Assembly (NCBI GenBank): GCA_046318415.1
Contig: JBKCUK010000009.1
Coordinates: 1 to 64,000 of the forward strand
DNA length: 64,000 bases
Reading direction: 5' to 3'
Source: JBKCUK01 sp046318415
Lineage (GTDB): Bacteria > Pseudomonadota > Alphaproteobacteria > Caedimonadales > Caedimonadaceae
The number at the start of each line of letters is the position of its first letter. The first letter of the stretch is position 1. A program made the translations under genes and the position numbers. The notes below the pieces were generated by a model. That model worked only from the letters and a program-made list of their open reading frames with translations. It searched no databases and was not told the origin of the DNA. Below, piece by piece: positions 25,698 to 34,683 of the stretch.

Positions 25698-26814
25698 CTA
25701 TCCTTCCGACCGAGAGGTGCCAACTTTGGCGGCAAGGGAGGCCTCTAAAAAGTCGTCAATATCTCCATCCAAAACCGCTTGGGCATTGCCTTTTTCCACA
25801 CCTGTGCGTAGATCCTTGACCATTTGATAGGGCTGCAACACGTAGGAACGAATTTGATGCCCCCAGCCAATGTCATGCTTTTGCGCTGCATCGGACTGCG
25901 CCGCTTCTTCGCGCTTTTGCAACTCTAACTCATACAGGCGGGCCTTGAGCATGGACATGGCTTGAGCACGGTTGCGATGTTGAGAGCGGTCGTTCTGGCA
26001 CTGCACCGCGATGCCTGTGGGGATGTGGGTGATGCGAATGGCGCTTTCCGTTTTGTTCACATGCTGACCCCCGGCACCAGAGGCGCGGTAGGTATCAACG
26101 CGAATATCCTTGTCCTCCACCTGAATGTCGATCGAGTCATCAATGACGGGATAGACCCACACGCTGGCAAAGCTGGTGTGCCGGCGGGCGTTGGAATCAA
26201 AGGGAGAGATGCGCACCAAGCGATGCACACCCGACTCGGTTTTCAACCAGCCATAGGCTTGGTGGCCGATCACCTTAAAGGTACAGGATTTAATCCCCGC
26301 CTCTTCACCGGCAACCTCTTCCATCCACTCAATTTTATAGCCGTGGGCTTCGGCCCAACGCACATAAAGACGCTGCAAGATCAGTGCCCAATCTTGCGCC
26401 TCAGTACCTCCAGCACCCGCGTGGATTTCAAAGAAGCAATCGTTGGCATCGGCCTCGCCGGACAGCAGGCTTTCCAAGCGCATGCGGGCCGACTTGGTGT
26501 GCAGCTCTTTCAGCGCAGACTCGGCTTCGTCAATGGTAGGAGCATCCTCTTCCGCCTCTCCCAACTCCAAAAGCGCCACACTGTCTTCAAGAGCATCGGC
26601 CAAGGTTTGCACCCGGGAGAGGGCATTTTTTAGATGATCCCGCTCCCGCATGACCTTTTGGGCCTGTTCGGCGTCGTTCCAAAGCTGAGGATCTTCGGCA
26701 AGACCATTTAACTCTGCAAGGCGCGCTTGGGACTTATCCCAGTCAAAGATGCCTCCGCAGGATAGAGACAACCTGTTCGATATCGCCAACAATAGCCTGA
26801 ATTTCCGCCTTCAT
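25698..26814 (-). CDS. prfB: Peptide chain release factor 2, with programmed +1 frameshift
   Basis: RF2 ends translation at UAA and UGA. The true start is ATG 26814. The first 23 codons run to an in-frame TGA at 26743-26745 in the classic context GGAGG-CAT-CTT-TGA-C; ribosomes shift +1 on CTT and continue DWDKSQARL. The joined product is about 371 residues, the family norm. The stop-recognition motif SPF (RISPFDSNARR) and the catalytic GGQ (GAGGQHVNKTE) are present. The frameshift lets RF2 limit its own synthesis. A gene call that starts at 26792 in the second frame gives a false N-terminus. It is followed by ruvX. Confidence 0.96.
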
Positions 26815-26966
26815 TGAGAAACTCCACATCAAGTGATTGTTACCATGGATTTACCACAACTGCGCCCGCCAAGAAATGGGATTCCTCAGGTGGAAATCGT
26901 GCGCCCTCGTCTCGCATGCCCCCATTGGGCCTATGATTTCCCCGCACCGTCGGCTAAAATGGATAT

Positions 26967-27734
26967 ATGAAACAGTTTGACGTTATCACCGTTCCAACCC
27001 TCAAGGACAATTACAGCTACCTTCTGGTGAATCGCACGACCCAAGAGGCCATCGTGATCGACCCCAGTGAGGCAGCCCCAATCCTTGAGGTGCTGACCAC
27101 CCATCAGCTGCGGCTTATGGCGATTTTGAATACCCACCACCACTGGGACCACGTGGGAGGGAATCAGGCTCTTAAAAACCAAACTCAGGCCCCCATCATC
27201 GCCCATGGGATTGACGCAGAAAAGATCGATGGCGTGGATATTCGCGTCCACGATGGGGAAAACCTTCATCTTGCTGGCATGGAGATTCAACCCATCCACA
27301 TTCCAGGGCATACCCTGGGCCACACGGCGTATCATGTCCCTACACAGGGGTGGGTATTCACGGGGGACACCCTTTTTTCCCTTGGCTGTGGGCGACTATT
27401 TGAGGGCACCGCCGCCATGATGCATCAATCCCTGCAGCGTCTTGCAGCCCTACCCCAGGAAACATTGATTTTTCCCGGGCATGAATACACGGCCGCCAAT
27501 GGTCAGTTCGCCCGAGTGGTGGATCCAAACAACACCCGTTTAATCGAACGGCTGGAGCATTTGCCGCAGACACGATGCATTGCACCCGTAACCCTGGCGC
27601 TTGAGAGAGCCACAAACCCGTTCTTAAGGTGTCACCGGGATGAAATGGCGCAACCCCTTGGCCTCAAAGGGCGCCCTGCAGTCGAAGTTTTTACCCGACT
27701 ACGCCAAATGAAAGATGAATTTAGGAGTGAATAG
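26967..27734 (+). CDS. gloB: Hydroxyacylglutathione hydrolase (glyoxalase II)
   Basis: GloB hydrolyses S-lactoylglutathione to lactate and glutathione, the second step of methylglyoxal detoxification. The 255-residue protein has the metallo-beta-lactamase metal site NTHHHWDHVGGN, the His in GHTLGHTAYH, the Asp in FTGDTLFSLGCGRLFEG and the His in FPGHEYT, plus the C-terminal glutathione-binding domain. It runs divergently from prfB and is followed directly by rpiB. Confidence 0.95.
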   Translation: MKQFDVITVPTLKDNYSYLLVNRTTQEAIVIDPSEAAPILEVLTTHQLRLMAILNTHHHWDHVGGNQALKNQTQAPIIAHGIDAEKIDGVDIRVHDGENLHLAGMEIQPIHIPGHTLGHTAYHVPTQGWVFTGDTLFSLGCGRLFEGTAAMMHQSLQRLAALPQETLIFPGHEYTAANGQFARVVDPNNTRLIERLEHLPQTRCIAPVTLALERATNPFLRCHRDEMAQPLGLKGRPAVEVFTRLRQMKDEFRSE

Positions 27735-28184
27735 ATGAGCCAGAGAAGCGTTTTCACGTCCCTTGTGTTTGTCAGCGACCATGCAGGATTCGCCCTTAAG
27801 AACGTTTTGCGCGGCGAAGCAGAAGCCATGGGACTTCAGGTTCATGACCTTGGCACCCACAGCGCCGATGCCGTCGACTATCCCGATGTCGCCAAAACAG
27901 GAATGGAAGCTCTGATCTCCGGACAGGCTGAAGCGGGCGTTTTCATCTGTGGCAGCGGTATTGGCATCAGCATGGCGGCCAACAGGCACCCCGCCATTCG
28001 GGCAGCGGTGTGCAACGATGGACCCACAGCTGCACGCATGACGCGCCAACATAATAATGCCAATGTGCTGTGTCTGGGTGAGCGGTTGATCACGCCAGCC
28101 GTGGCCATTGATACCCTTAAAGCTTTCTTGAGCACCCCTTTTGAAGGAGGTCGACATGCCTTGCGCATTGCAAAATTCAGCTAA
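27735..28184 (+). CDS. rpiB: Ribose-5-phosphate isomerase B
   Basis: RpiB interconverts ribose 5-phosphate and ribulose 5-phosphate in the pentose phosphate pathway. The 149-residue protein has the start SDHAGFALK, the catalytic Cys in ICGSGIGISMAANR and the phosphate-binding RMTRQHNNANVLCLGERL. The ATG follows the gloB TAG with no gap, and TTTAGGAGT gives the ribosome-binding site within the end of gloB. Confidence 0.95.
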   Translation: MSQRSVFTSLVFVSDHAGFALKNVLRGEAEAMGLQVHDLGTHSADAVDYPDVAKTGMEALISGQAEAGVFICGSGIGISMAANRHPAIRAAVCNDGPTAARMTRQHNNANVLCLGERLITPAVAIDTLKAFLSTPFEGGRHALRIAKFS

Positions 28185-28210
28185 CCTCTGGCCATGCGCT
28201 TGAATCAGCC

Positions 28211-30436
28211 TCAATAATGATAAGGCTTAGGAAACGGCACACCATAGCGGCGCATTAATTCAGTATGATTTTGAATGGGCTGGTGATCCCATAAGATATG
28301 CTGCAGTTCCTCTAATACGACCTTGTCCAAATCGGTAAGGTGCGCTTCAGATTCCTTCGTAACACCAGCCTCAATGATCCGCGGGAGATCGTTCACAAGG
28401 TTTATTTCTAACGCCTCTTCGCAACCAAATTCGACTGCCCATCGGTAAGGAAAACATAACACACCCCTATTTGCATCAAACCATCGCGATGAATGTTGGA
28501 TGCAAGGTGACGTTGTGGTGCGCAGCACACCCAATAAAAGCCGCTTTGTTTCTTTGAGCAGCTCATGATCCCATTGGAACCCTTTTTTCCTACAACCATC
28601 AAGAAGATAGAATAGCGCTCGATAAGAGAACCATCCCTCTTGTCTTTTAAGGCCTTCCTTTAACAAAAACAACTCATGAGGTAGATTTGGAACGAAGGTC
28701 TCAGGATAGGCAGCAGGACCATTTGGGAATGTCTGTTTCAGAAGATTTTCCATAAAAGATCGTATTTCGTTCTTTTGCTGTTTGACAGCGGCGTTTTCAT
28801 CTTCAGAAAAAAAGGCTTGTTGATTATACATGTAGCGAATTGCCGTATTGACGCCCCCCTCTTGGTCGCTTATGAGAGCATTCTGCATCATGGGGATCGT
28901 TTGACTCAGAAGGTTTAGATTCCCAGACCCATGAATCCAATAATAATAATTATATTGATCAAAACAAACTTCATTGCTGGACGATTGCAGCAGATGATTC
29001 AGCAAACCGGGCAGCCTATTAAAAACACACACATCTTCGCGCGAAGCACAATATTCCAAGATTTCTCGGAACAAGGACGGGTCATCCTTTGCACGATCAA
29101 AACAAATGTCACTCCAGTGTTGTGACCATGAGCTGAGAGCACCAAAGCGCACCTCTAACAACACGCGAGGTTTCCAATCGAACATAAATTGGAGTGTCCA
29201 GGCTTGCCCTGATGCGGCACCTTCTTCAATCAGCTGCCTCAAAAGCGCTGCCAGATCTCGTGTATGCGGTGTATCATGGATTTCTTGTGCAATTAATTCG
29301 TCATCCTCTTCGTCCTTTGGTGTCTTAGAGTCTAATTCGTCATAAATACCCTTTGCCACGTTTGCATAAAGTGCAGGGTCTTGGGCCCCTCTGACCACCG
29401 CCAATAAGTCATCCATCTCTTTTTGATAGAACGGTGCTTCAGGGCCATGGTGCGTTAAGAATGTTGTCAAGCAGCGAGCAGCCCGTGGATCATGAGCAGC
29501 AACAAGTGGTCTTAAATAATTCAACACGGCCTCGATGAAGGCCTGTTTTTGGTTAGCGGGATCTAATTGAAAGAACCACGGGCGTGCCATCACTGCGTGG
29601 ATAAAATCGGTTTTAGAACTCACATCACCTGCGCCTGGCTGGCGCAAGTAACGAATACCAAGATCGACGACAGCTTTGTCGACTATACCGCGATACAAAT
29701 GTGGGCTTTTTAACGTGTCCAAACAATCTGCCTCAAGTGCTTCTGGGCAGCCAAGCATAATTACCAGATGCGGCAGTAACCACTGCTCCTGATGACTAAT
29801 TAGACCTTGAGCCCGGATGATATGCTTGGGTTGCCGGGAGATGCGCCACAGCATTTCTTTTGAAGTCAAGGCCTTGGGTAATTTCCATTGCAAGAAATGC
29901 TTCAGCTCCTCGACATTGCGAAGGGGATGTGGTCGCAAAAGATTCTGGTAATGCCGTTGGTTGCGTTTTTTGCGCCAGGCTTGCATGCCTTTAGAGACCA
30001 TAGTGAGGCGCACATCATGGCGCACCCGAAGGTAACTTGTCAGGTAATCTTGCAGTTCCAAAGGCAGGGTGGCAAAGAGATCTCGAAGACCAATCTCGTC
30101 CTTGACCGTTGCTGCACTGGCGGCATGAGCAGCGGCTTGCAAGACAGTTGAGGTGGCTGGTGCCGGCTGCCCCACACCCCCATCCCCGTTGCCGTCATTG
30201 TCGTTCTTGTCGTTCAACTTACGGCGCTTGGCCGCAGGCTCGAAAAGATCCGCAAGCTGCCGATCTAAATCTGGGTCTTCTTTGCGTTCCTTGGCAGCTT
30301 GACCACCGACATGAGTGGCAGTCGGCACCTGCCTTGGATCTTGAAAGTCCTGATCACTGGCCAACACCAAAGAGGAACACCCTAGGCCCAAAAGCACAGA
30401 AAATCGCATCGCATGCGCGAACATAAAACCAAACAC
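28211..30436 (-). CDS. Secreted protein with NLS-like motif and F-box-like segment
   Basis: From GTG 30436, which has AGGAAAGG seven bases upstream, the product is about 741 residues. It has a signal peptide cut at LAS-D (near residue 27), an acidic linker, then PAAKRRKLND (about 67-76), which closely resembles a classical monopartite nuclear localisation signal. Residues about 119-157 (ATLPLELQDYLTSYL, then DVRLTMVSKGMQAW) fit the F-box pattern LPxEL, a Tyr-Leu, an Asp and a late Trp. The remaining 580 residues are helical, repeat-like and unrecognised. F-box proteins bind SKP1 and direct ubiquitination in eukaryotes; secreted bacterial F-box effectors are known. The nuclear and F-box roles are inferred from sequence patterns only. 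Confidence 0.75.
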   Translation of the reverse strand: MFGFMFAHAMRFSVLLGLGCSSLVLASDQDFQDPRQVPTATHVGGQAAKERKEDPDLDRQLADLFEPAAKRRKLNDKNDNDGNGDGGVGQPAPATSTVLQAAAHAASAATVKDEIGLRDLFATLPLELQDYLTSYLRVRHDVRLTMVSKGMQAWRKKRNQRHYQNLLRPHPLRNVEELKHFLQWKLPKALTSKEMLWRISRQPKHIIRAQGLISHQEQWLLPHLVIMLGCPEALEADCLDTLKSPHLYRGIVDKAVVDLGIRYLRQPGAGDVSSKTDFIHAVMARPWFFQLDPANQKQAFIEAVLNYLRPLVAAHDPRAARCLTTFLTHHGPEAPFYQKEMDDLLAVVRGAQDPALYANVAKGIYDELDSKTPKDEEDDELIAQEIHDTPHTRDLAALLRQLIEEGAASGQAWTLQFMFDWKPRVLLEVRFGALSSWSQHWSDICFDRAKDDPSLFREILEYCASREDVCVFNRLPGLLNHLLQSSSNEVCFDQYNYYYWIHGSGNLNLLSQTIPMMQNALISDQEGGVNTAIRYMYNQQAFFSEDENAAVKQQKNEIRSFMENLLKQTFPNGPAAYPETFVPNLPHELFLLKEGLKRQEGWFSYRALFYLLDGCRKKGFQWDHELLKETKRLLLGVLRTTTSPCIQHSSRWFDANRGVLCFPYRWAVEFGCEEALEINLVNDLPRIIEAGVTKESEAHLTDLDKVVLEELQHILWDHQPIQNHTELMRRYGVPFPKPYHY

Positions 30437-30582
30437 GGCCAGACCTTTCCTCAAAATCTCGGGGGAAGCTAGCACTTATAATGCTTATTTATCAATATTA
30501 CTTACCAATGCCGACACCACACTTTCGAAGAAAATGAAAAAGGCTTTATTCAGCGGCTTTTGTCACGGCAGGCACAAGATTT
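30437..30582. other. Upstream region of the F-box-like gene
   Basis: AT-rich at the left end; presumably carries the promoter of the leftward gene, although no good -35/-10 pair is evident. No open frame of note. Confidence 0.45.
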
Positions 30583-30837
30583 TGTGCAGAAAAAGGAATT
30601 TCGCCATGACGGGATAAGATATTCATGCATTTTTTATCTACCCTGATGGCGATGGTCTGATGCACGCGAGGAGGTAGTTCAAATTTTTTGACACCTATAG
30701 CTTAATCAGCAACGTGATGCTGTGCAGAAAGAGGGGACTTTCGCCACCACAAGGCAAGACTTCAATACAATTTTTTTTATAAAGCCTACGCCCCTGGTTC
30801 TGATGCGCGCGAAGGAGGAGCTCACGTTTTTGACACC
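30583..30837 (-). repeat. Two imperfect direct repeats, decayed coding sequence
   Basis: Copy A (30583-30695) and copy B (30721-30837) share TGTGCAGAAA, TTTCGCCA, GGTCTGATGC/GGTTCTGATGC, CGCGA and TTTTTGACACC in the same order. On the reverse strand, copy A reads GVKKFELPPRVHQT and onward to a TAA; copy B reads ELLLRAHQ and onward in a shifted frame, with matching HQ, KK, GE and P positions. No start codon or ribosome-binding site serves either. This looks like the doubled tail of a lost gene, directly downstream of fliJ. Confidence 0.6.
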
Positions 30838-30853
30838 AAGGACTTGCCCCAGA

Positions 30854-31273
30854 TTACGTTTCTGCCTTGAAGGACGCACGCAGGACCGCAAATTCATCCA
30901 TTTGCTGTTGTTCTTTACGGGCTTCAGCCTGACGCGCACGCTCTTGATACCGTGCGCTCGTGATCTCAAGGGTTTTCAGCTCGGCATAAAGGGGGCGCAG
31001 ACGTTCTTGCTCACGCTCCAGCTGCAGTTGAATTTCTTTCTTTTGCCGGGCAAGGCGTTGCAGATGGCGGTCAACGTTCTCCGCATATTCATAAAAGGCC
31101 CAGGTCCCATCAAAGCTCGTATCGCCCACTTTGCGCTCTTGATTCAGATGGTTTTGCAAGGCATCGATTTGCTGATTTACCTGGTTGAGCCTCAGCTGGA
31201 TTCGGCCGATGGCCTGGCGTTGTTCATCCACCTTGCCTTTGGTCATGCGAATGAGCTTGATAAGCGCCTTCAT
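30854..31273 (-). CDS. fliJ: Flagellar export protein FliJ
   Basis: FliJ is the small coiled-coil stalk of the flagellar export ATPase. The 139-residue protein is almost entirely helical and charged, with N-terminal MKALIKLIRMTKGKVDEQRQ, heptad-like Leu/Ile spacing and no membrane helix. Sequence identity in this family is low, so the call rests on size, coiled-coil character and the four-base overlap with fliI. The rest of the flagellar genes in this window are 20 kb away. Confidence 0.85.
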   Translation of the reverse strand: MKALIKLIRMTKGKVDEQRQAIGRIQLRLNQVNQQIDALQNHLNQERKVGDTSFDGTWAFYEYAENVDRHLQRLARQKKEIQLQLEREQERLRPLYAELKTLEITSARYQERARQAEARKEQQQMDEFAVLRASFKAET

Positions 31274-32613
31274 GCGGCCTCGGGTTTAGCCGTTTGCATC
31301 AGGACTTGCTGTAGTTTACTGAACGAGCCTTCCAAGCTTTCCGATTCATGCTTGCCCTGACCTAAAAAGGCCTCTAAAGCAGGCTGATAGCGAATGGCTT
31401 CATCCACTTCGGCACTGCTGCCTTTACGATAGGCGCCCAGGCGAATCATATCGGCCATATCTTCATAGGTCGCCAGCAACCGCTTTGCCCGCGCCACTAG
31501 GGCTTGCTCGTTCGGGTTGTGGCAATCGGGCATGGTGCGCGAGATGCTGCGCAGGATATTAATGGCTGGATAGCGACCCCGTTCGGCAATGGCCCGCTCC
31601 AGCACCACATGGCCATCCAGAATACCGCGCACCGCATCGGCGACGGGCTCGTTATGATCATCACCATCCACCAGAACCGTAAACAACCCGGTGATATTGC
31701 CGCCCAACTCAGCATCCCCTGGCCCTGCCCGCTCCAGCAAGCGTGGAAGTTCAGCAAAAACTGTAGGGGTATAGCCTTTGGTTGTTGGCGGCTCGCCCAC
31801 CGCAAGACCAATCTCACGCATGGCCATAGCAAAGCGGGTCACGCTATCCATCAAACACAGAACTTCTTGGCCTTGATCCCGGAAATACTCGGCCACACTT
31901 AAAGTTAGGTAGGCGGCTCTTCGACGCATCAGGGCAGATTCATCGGATGTGGCCACGACCACGACCGCCCGCTTAAGACCTTCGGGCCCCAGATACAACT
32001 CAAGGAATTCACGGACCTCGCGGCCCCGCTCGCCAATCAAACCAATCACGATCACATCGGCTTCAGTAAAACGGGCGATCTGCGACAACATCACCGATTT
32101 CCCAACGCCTGAGCCAGCAAAAATACCCATGCGCTGGCCACGACAACAGGTGGTAAAGCAGTTCATGGCCCGCACGCCCACATCAAGGCGCTGCTGAACC
32201 AATCCCCGCTTTGAGGCTGGCAGGGGTGAATTCAGGATTTTATAGGCTTGGGGTCCAAACTGAATGGGACCAAGGCTGTCCATGGGCTGCCCCATGCCGT
32301 TGATCACGCGACCCAACCATTGATCACTGGGGAAGATGACGCTTTCATGGGCCACATACTCAACACGGGTACCGGCGCCCACCCCTTGAAGGTCTTCAAA
32401 AACCATGACCAGGACCGTTGCATCCTTCAGGCCCACAACTTCGGCGGAGATGGGGGCACGAGACTGGGGATACAAGATACAACTGCCGCCAATGACGGCA
32501 TGGCGTTCAATGCCCGTGACACTGACCACGTTCCCCACTATGGACTGCACGTATCCATAGGGCACGGCGGTAAAAAGCCGCTCGATTTCTGCCTGGAGCC
32601 CTCCCAGCATCAT
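31270..32613 (-). CDS. fliI: Flagellar export ATPase FliI
   Basis: FliI powers export of flagellar subunits and resembles the F1 beta subunit. The 447-residue protein has Walker A GIFAGSGVGKSVML, Walker B VLCLMDSVTRFAMAMREIGL and the family stretch GEPPTTKGYTPTVFAELPRLLERAG. AAGGAG precedes ATG 32613 (or ATG 32610 with slightly better spacing); an upstream extension to 32652 is not supported. The end overlaps fliJ by four bases. Confidence 0.95.
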   Translation of the reverse strand: MMLGGLQAEIERLFTAVPYGYVQSIVGNVVSVTGIERHAVIGGSCILYPQSRAPISAEVVGLKDATVLVMVFEDLQGVGAGTRVEYVAHESVIFPSDQWLGRVINGMGQPMDSLGPIQFGPQAYKILNSPLPASKRGLVQQRLDVGVRAMNCFTTCCRGQRMGIFAGSGVGKSVMLSQIARFTEADVIVIGLIGERGREVREFLELYLGPEGLKRAVVVVATSDESALMRRRAAYLTLSVAEYFRDQGQEVLCLMDSVTRFAMAMREIGLAVGEPPTTKGYTPTVFAELPRLLERAGPGDAELGGNITGLFTVLVDGDDHNEPVADAVRGILDGHVVLERAIAERGRYPAINILRSISRTMPDCHNPNEQALVARAKRLLATYEDMADMIRLGAYRKGSSAEVDEAIRYQPALEAFLGQGKHESESLEGSFSKLQQVLMQTAKPEAA

Positions 32614-32679
32614 GGTCTCCTTGATTTTTCTTTTTAATCTAGCATAGACCAAAAAGACAGCAAAAGACCTAAGCGTCCC

Positions 32680-33576
32680 CTAGCTTCGGCTTTTGACTTT
32701 CATTTCCTTGAGGATCACGGGCGCCAAGGTCTCGATCTTTTGACCGGAGAGAATCTTGGCGACTAGCTGGCCAGCTGCCACGCCAATGGCATACTGATCA
32801 AGAAAAACCGCAGCATCTGCGCCGCGTTCAAAGGAATCTGGATCACTGACAAAAACAGGCAACTGGCGAGCTTTGGCCACCTTTAAAACACTCTCCAGCG
32901 CTGAGACAACCGTGTTGTCCGTGGGGATCAACACCGCATCCACACGTCCGACTAAGGACAGGGTCACCTGGGACACTTCGGCCGTTTTTGATAGGCTTGC
33001 CTCAACCACTTCTAGGCCTAAACTTTGCGCCGCGTGCTTCAATTCTTTCAGGTAGGCAACGGAATTGGCCTCCCCCGCACTGTAAATGACCCCAAGGCGC
33101 TTAAGGTCTGTCTTCATTTTTAGGATTTCCGCAAGCTGTGCCGCCGCGTCCAGTCGATCCACACTTCCGGTAATGCCGGCGCCCGGATGATCGAGGTCTT
33201 GCACCAACTTGGCCGCCACGGGATCACTCACGCCTGCAAAGATGACAGGTACACCTTGGGGCTTGAGCACCTTATAGGCCGCCTGCGCCGAGGGCGTGGT
33301 AATGGCCACCGCGACATCGGGCCGCACTGCGGCGATTTTTTGAGCGATTTGGGCGGCTGTGGTGGGATTTCCTTGGGCATTGTCATAGGAGAGCTCAAGG
33401 TTCTGCCCTTCCTTGAAGCCAGCCTGGGCCAAAGCATCGATGACACCTTGGCGAATCTTATCCAAAGACGGGTGGGCGGCAATTTGCGTAATCGCAACGG
33501 TTTTTGTCTCCGCCGCTTCTACTTCAGAAAAAAACGATACAAACAAACAGAACAAGAGAGTGAAAGCGCGACACAT
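32680..33576 (-). CDS. ABC transporter substrate-binding protein (TrpX-like family)
   Basis: The 298-residue protein has a signal peptide cut after VEA near residue 21 and the PF04392-type periplasmic binding fold: TKTVAITQIAAHPSLDKIRQ, then AAVRPDVAVAITTPSAQAA and GVPVIFAGVSDPVAAKLV. Relatives bind aromatic amino acids or purines. The permease and ATPase that usually follow are absent; fliI lies downstream and no gene of the set upstream. It is therefore an orphan binding protein here, and its partner would be elsewhere. AAAGGA lies 10 bases before the ATG. Confidence 0.88.
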   Translation of the reverse strand: MCRAFTLLFCLFVSFFSEVEAAETKTVAITQIAAHPSLDKIRQGVIDALAQAGFKEGQNLELSYDNAQGNPTTAAQIAQKIAAVRPDVAVAITTPSAQAAYKVLKPQGVPVIFAGVSDPVAAKLVQDLDHPGAGITGSVDRLDAAAQLAEILKMKTDLKRLGVIYSAGEANSVAYLKELKHAAQSLGLEVVEASLSKTAEVSQVTLSLVGRVDAVLIPTDNTVVSALESVLKVAKARQLPVFVSDPDSFERGADAAVFLDQYAIGVAAGQLVAKILSGQKIETLAPVILKEMKVKSRS

Positions 33577-33981
33577 GAATAAAATCCTTTACAAACAAAG
33601 ATTTACGGGAACGAGCAACAAAATAAGATTTAGTTGCAGCGCCACCATCGCTTGCCAGGATTGTTGCAGGCATGGGAAATGCGCTCGCAGGATGCGAGAC
33701 TGGTTGTTTCGATGATCAAATCAACACCTGTTGACATGAATAAAACATCCCCTGTGTTTCACCCAACACTATGCAGAGCCTTCGCGTCCTTTGCAAGTTT
33801 TTTGTCCCGTCATCGTCAACGTCAACGTCAACGTCACAGAAATTTCATGAATCAATTTTTTGCGATAGCAAAAAAAACTCGAACTGGGACGGCGTGGATG
33901 AAGTGAAGGAATTTGCCTTGGCAGCGCAAAAATTTGTGTTAGAAAAGAGGGTATCGCACTACATTTTATTTGGATCATATC
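33577..33981. other. Gap between the binding protein and the PAP2 gene
   Basis: This region holds no gene I can support. It has a small hexamer array (TCAACG, about four copies, 33814-33837), related in composition to the array at the left edge of the window, and a short hairpin CTCGCA/TGCGAG at about 33683-33697. A 73-codon frame from 33771 crosses the hexamers but has no ribosome-binding site. Confidence 0.5.
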
Positions 33982-34563
33982 GTGAAATTTAATCGTATTG
34001 TTTTACCCATCATTTTGACTGTTGCATCCCTTATCTCAAGTGCTTCTGCTGGCACAACCCGTTGCCGTTATCAGAACCTCAAGGATAGTAATTGGAGCAA
34101 ATTTGCCGATAAAACACAAGCTATCCCTGGCATCGCGGCCATTGGCTTCTCGCTTTATCACAAGGATTGGGATGGCCTTATTCGCTTGCTAGCCCTTGAA
34201 GTTGGAAAAGGGTATGCAAAGAAGCCCATGAAAAAAGCCGTTAAGAAGAAGCGTCCTTGTGGGTGTAATGAAGGCGGCTTTCCCTCGGGACATGCTTTAT
34301 TAAGCTTTGGGGGTAGTTCTTACATCCACTATCGCTATGGTCTTAAGTACGCCATTCCCTTTTATGTGCTTTCAACGTTTACCGGCTACTCCCGTGTTAA
34401 AACAAAATCCCATGATGCCATTGACGTGATTGCCAGCGCTGCCATCGCGAACGTGGTCACTTGGCTGGTTGTGCCCTCGTACGAAGAACACCGCGCGTGG
34501 ATTATCCCCTTTGCACAACCTTCACGTAAAGCCGTGGGTGTTGCCATCAACTACCGATTCTAG
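33982..34563 (+). CDS. PAP2-family phosphatase with signal peptide
   Basis: The 193-residue protein has a signal peptide (cut after SASA near residue 24) and all three PAP2 phosphatase motifs: KKAVKKKRP, PSGH, and SRVKTKSHDAID, which fits SR-x5-H-x3-D exactly. The enzymes remove phosphate from lipid phosphates such as lipid A, phosphatidylglycerol phosphate or undecaprenyl diphosphate. It is small and has few membrane segments, so it acts in the periplasm or at the outer face. GTG 33982 puts the signal peptide at the N-terminus; TTG 33970 is an alternative. Substrate cannot be told from sequence. Confidence 0.88.
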   Translation: MKFNRIVLPIILTVASLISSASAGTTRCRYQNLKDSNWSKFADKTQAIPGIAAIGFSLYHKDWDGLIRLLALEVGKGYAKKPMKKAVKKKRPCGCNEGGFPSGHALLSFGGSSYIHYRYGLKYAIPFYVLSTFTGYSRVKTKSHDAIDVIASAAIANVVTWLVVPSYEEHRAWIIPFAQPSRKAVGVAINYRF

Positions 34564-34573
34564 TGGCATTAAA

Positions 34574-34613
34574 GGCGGGAATGGGAGGCTAGATCACGCC
34601 TCTTCTTCCCGCC
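34574..34613 (+). terminator. Hairpin after the PAP2 gene
   Basis: GGCGGGAA (34574-34581) pairs with TTCCCGCC (34606-34613), with an inner GAGGC/GCCTC stem. There is no T-run, so it may be a stability hairpin rather than a terminator. Confidence 0.4.
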
Positions 34614-34683
34614 ACATCAGTCTTGGGCCATTCTTGATCCGCCCTAGTCTTCGCCCTCTGTGATCAACAAAGCTTAGTTGCTG

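Noticed and set aside
30706..30969. 87-codon reverse frame over fliJ and repeat copy B
   Set aside because: It runs out of frame through real fliJ sequence; only the repeat part has protein-like matches, in a different frame.
33771..33992. 73-codon frame over the TCAACG hexamers
   Set aside because: No ribosome-binding site, low-complexity Ser-Thr run from the hexamers, and overlap with the PAP2 start.
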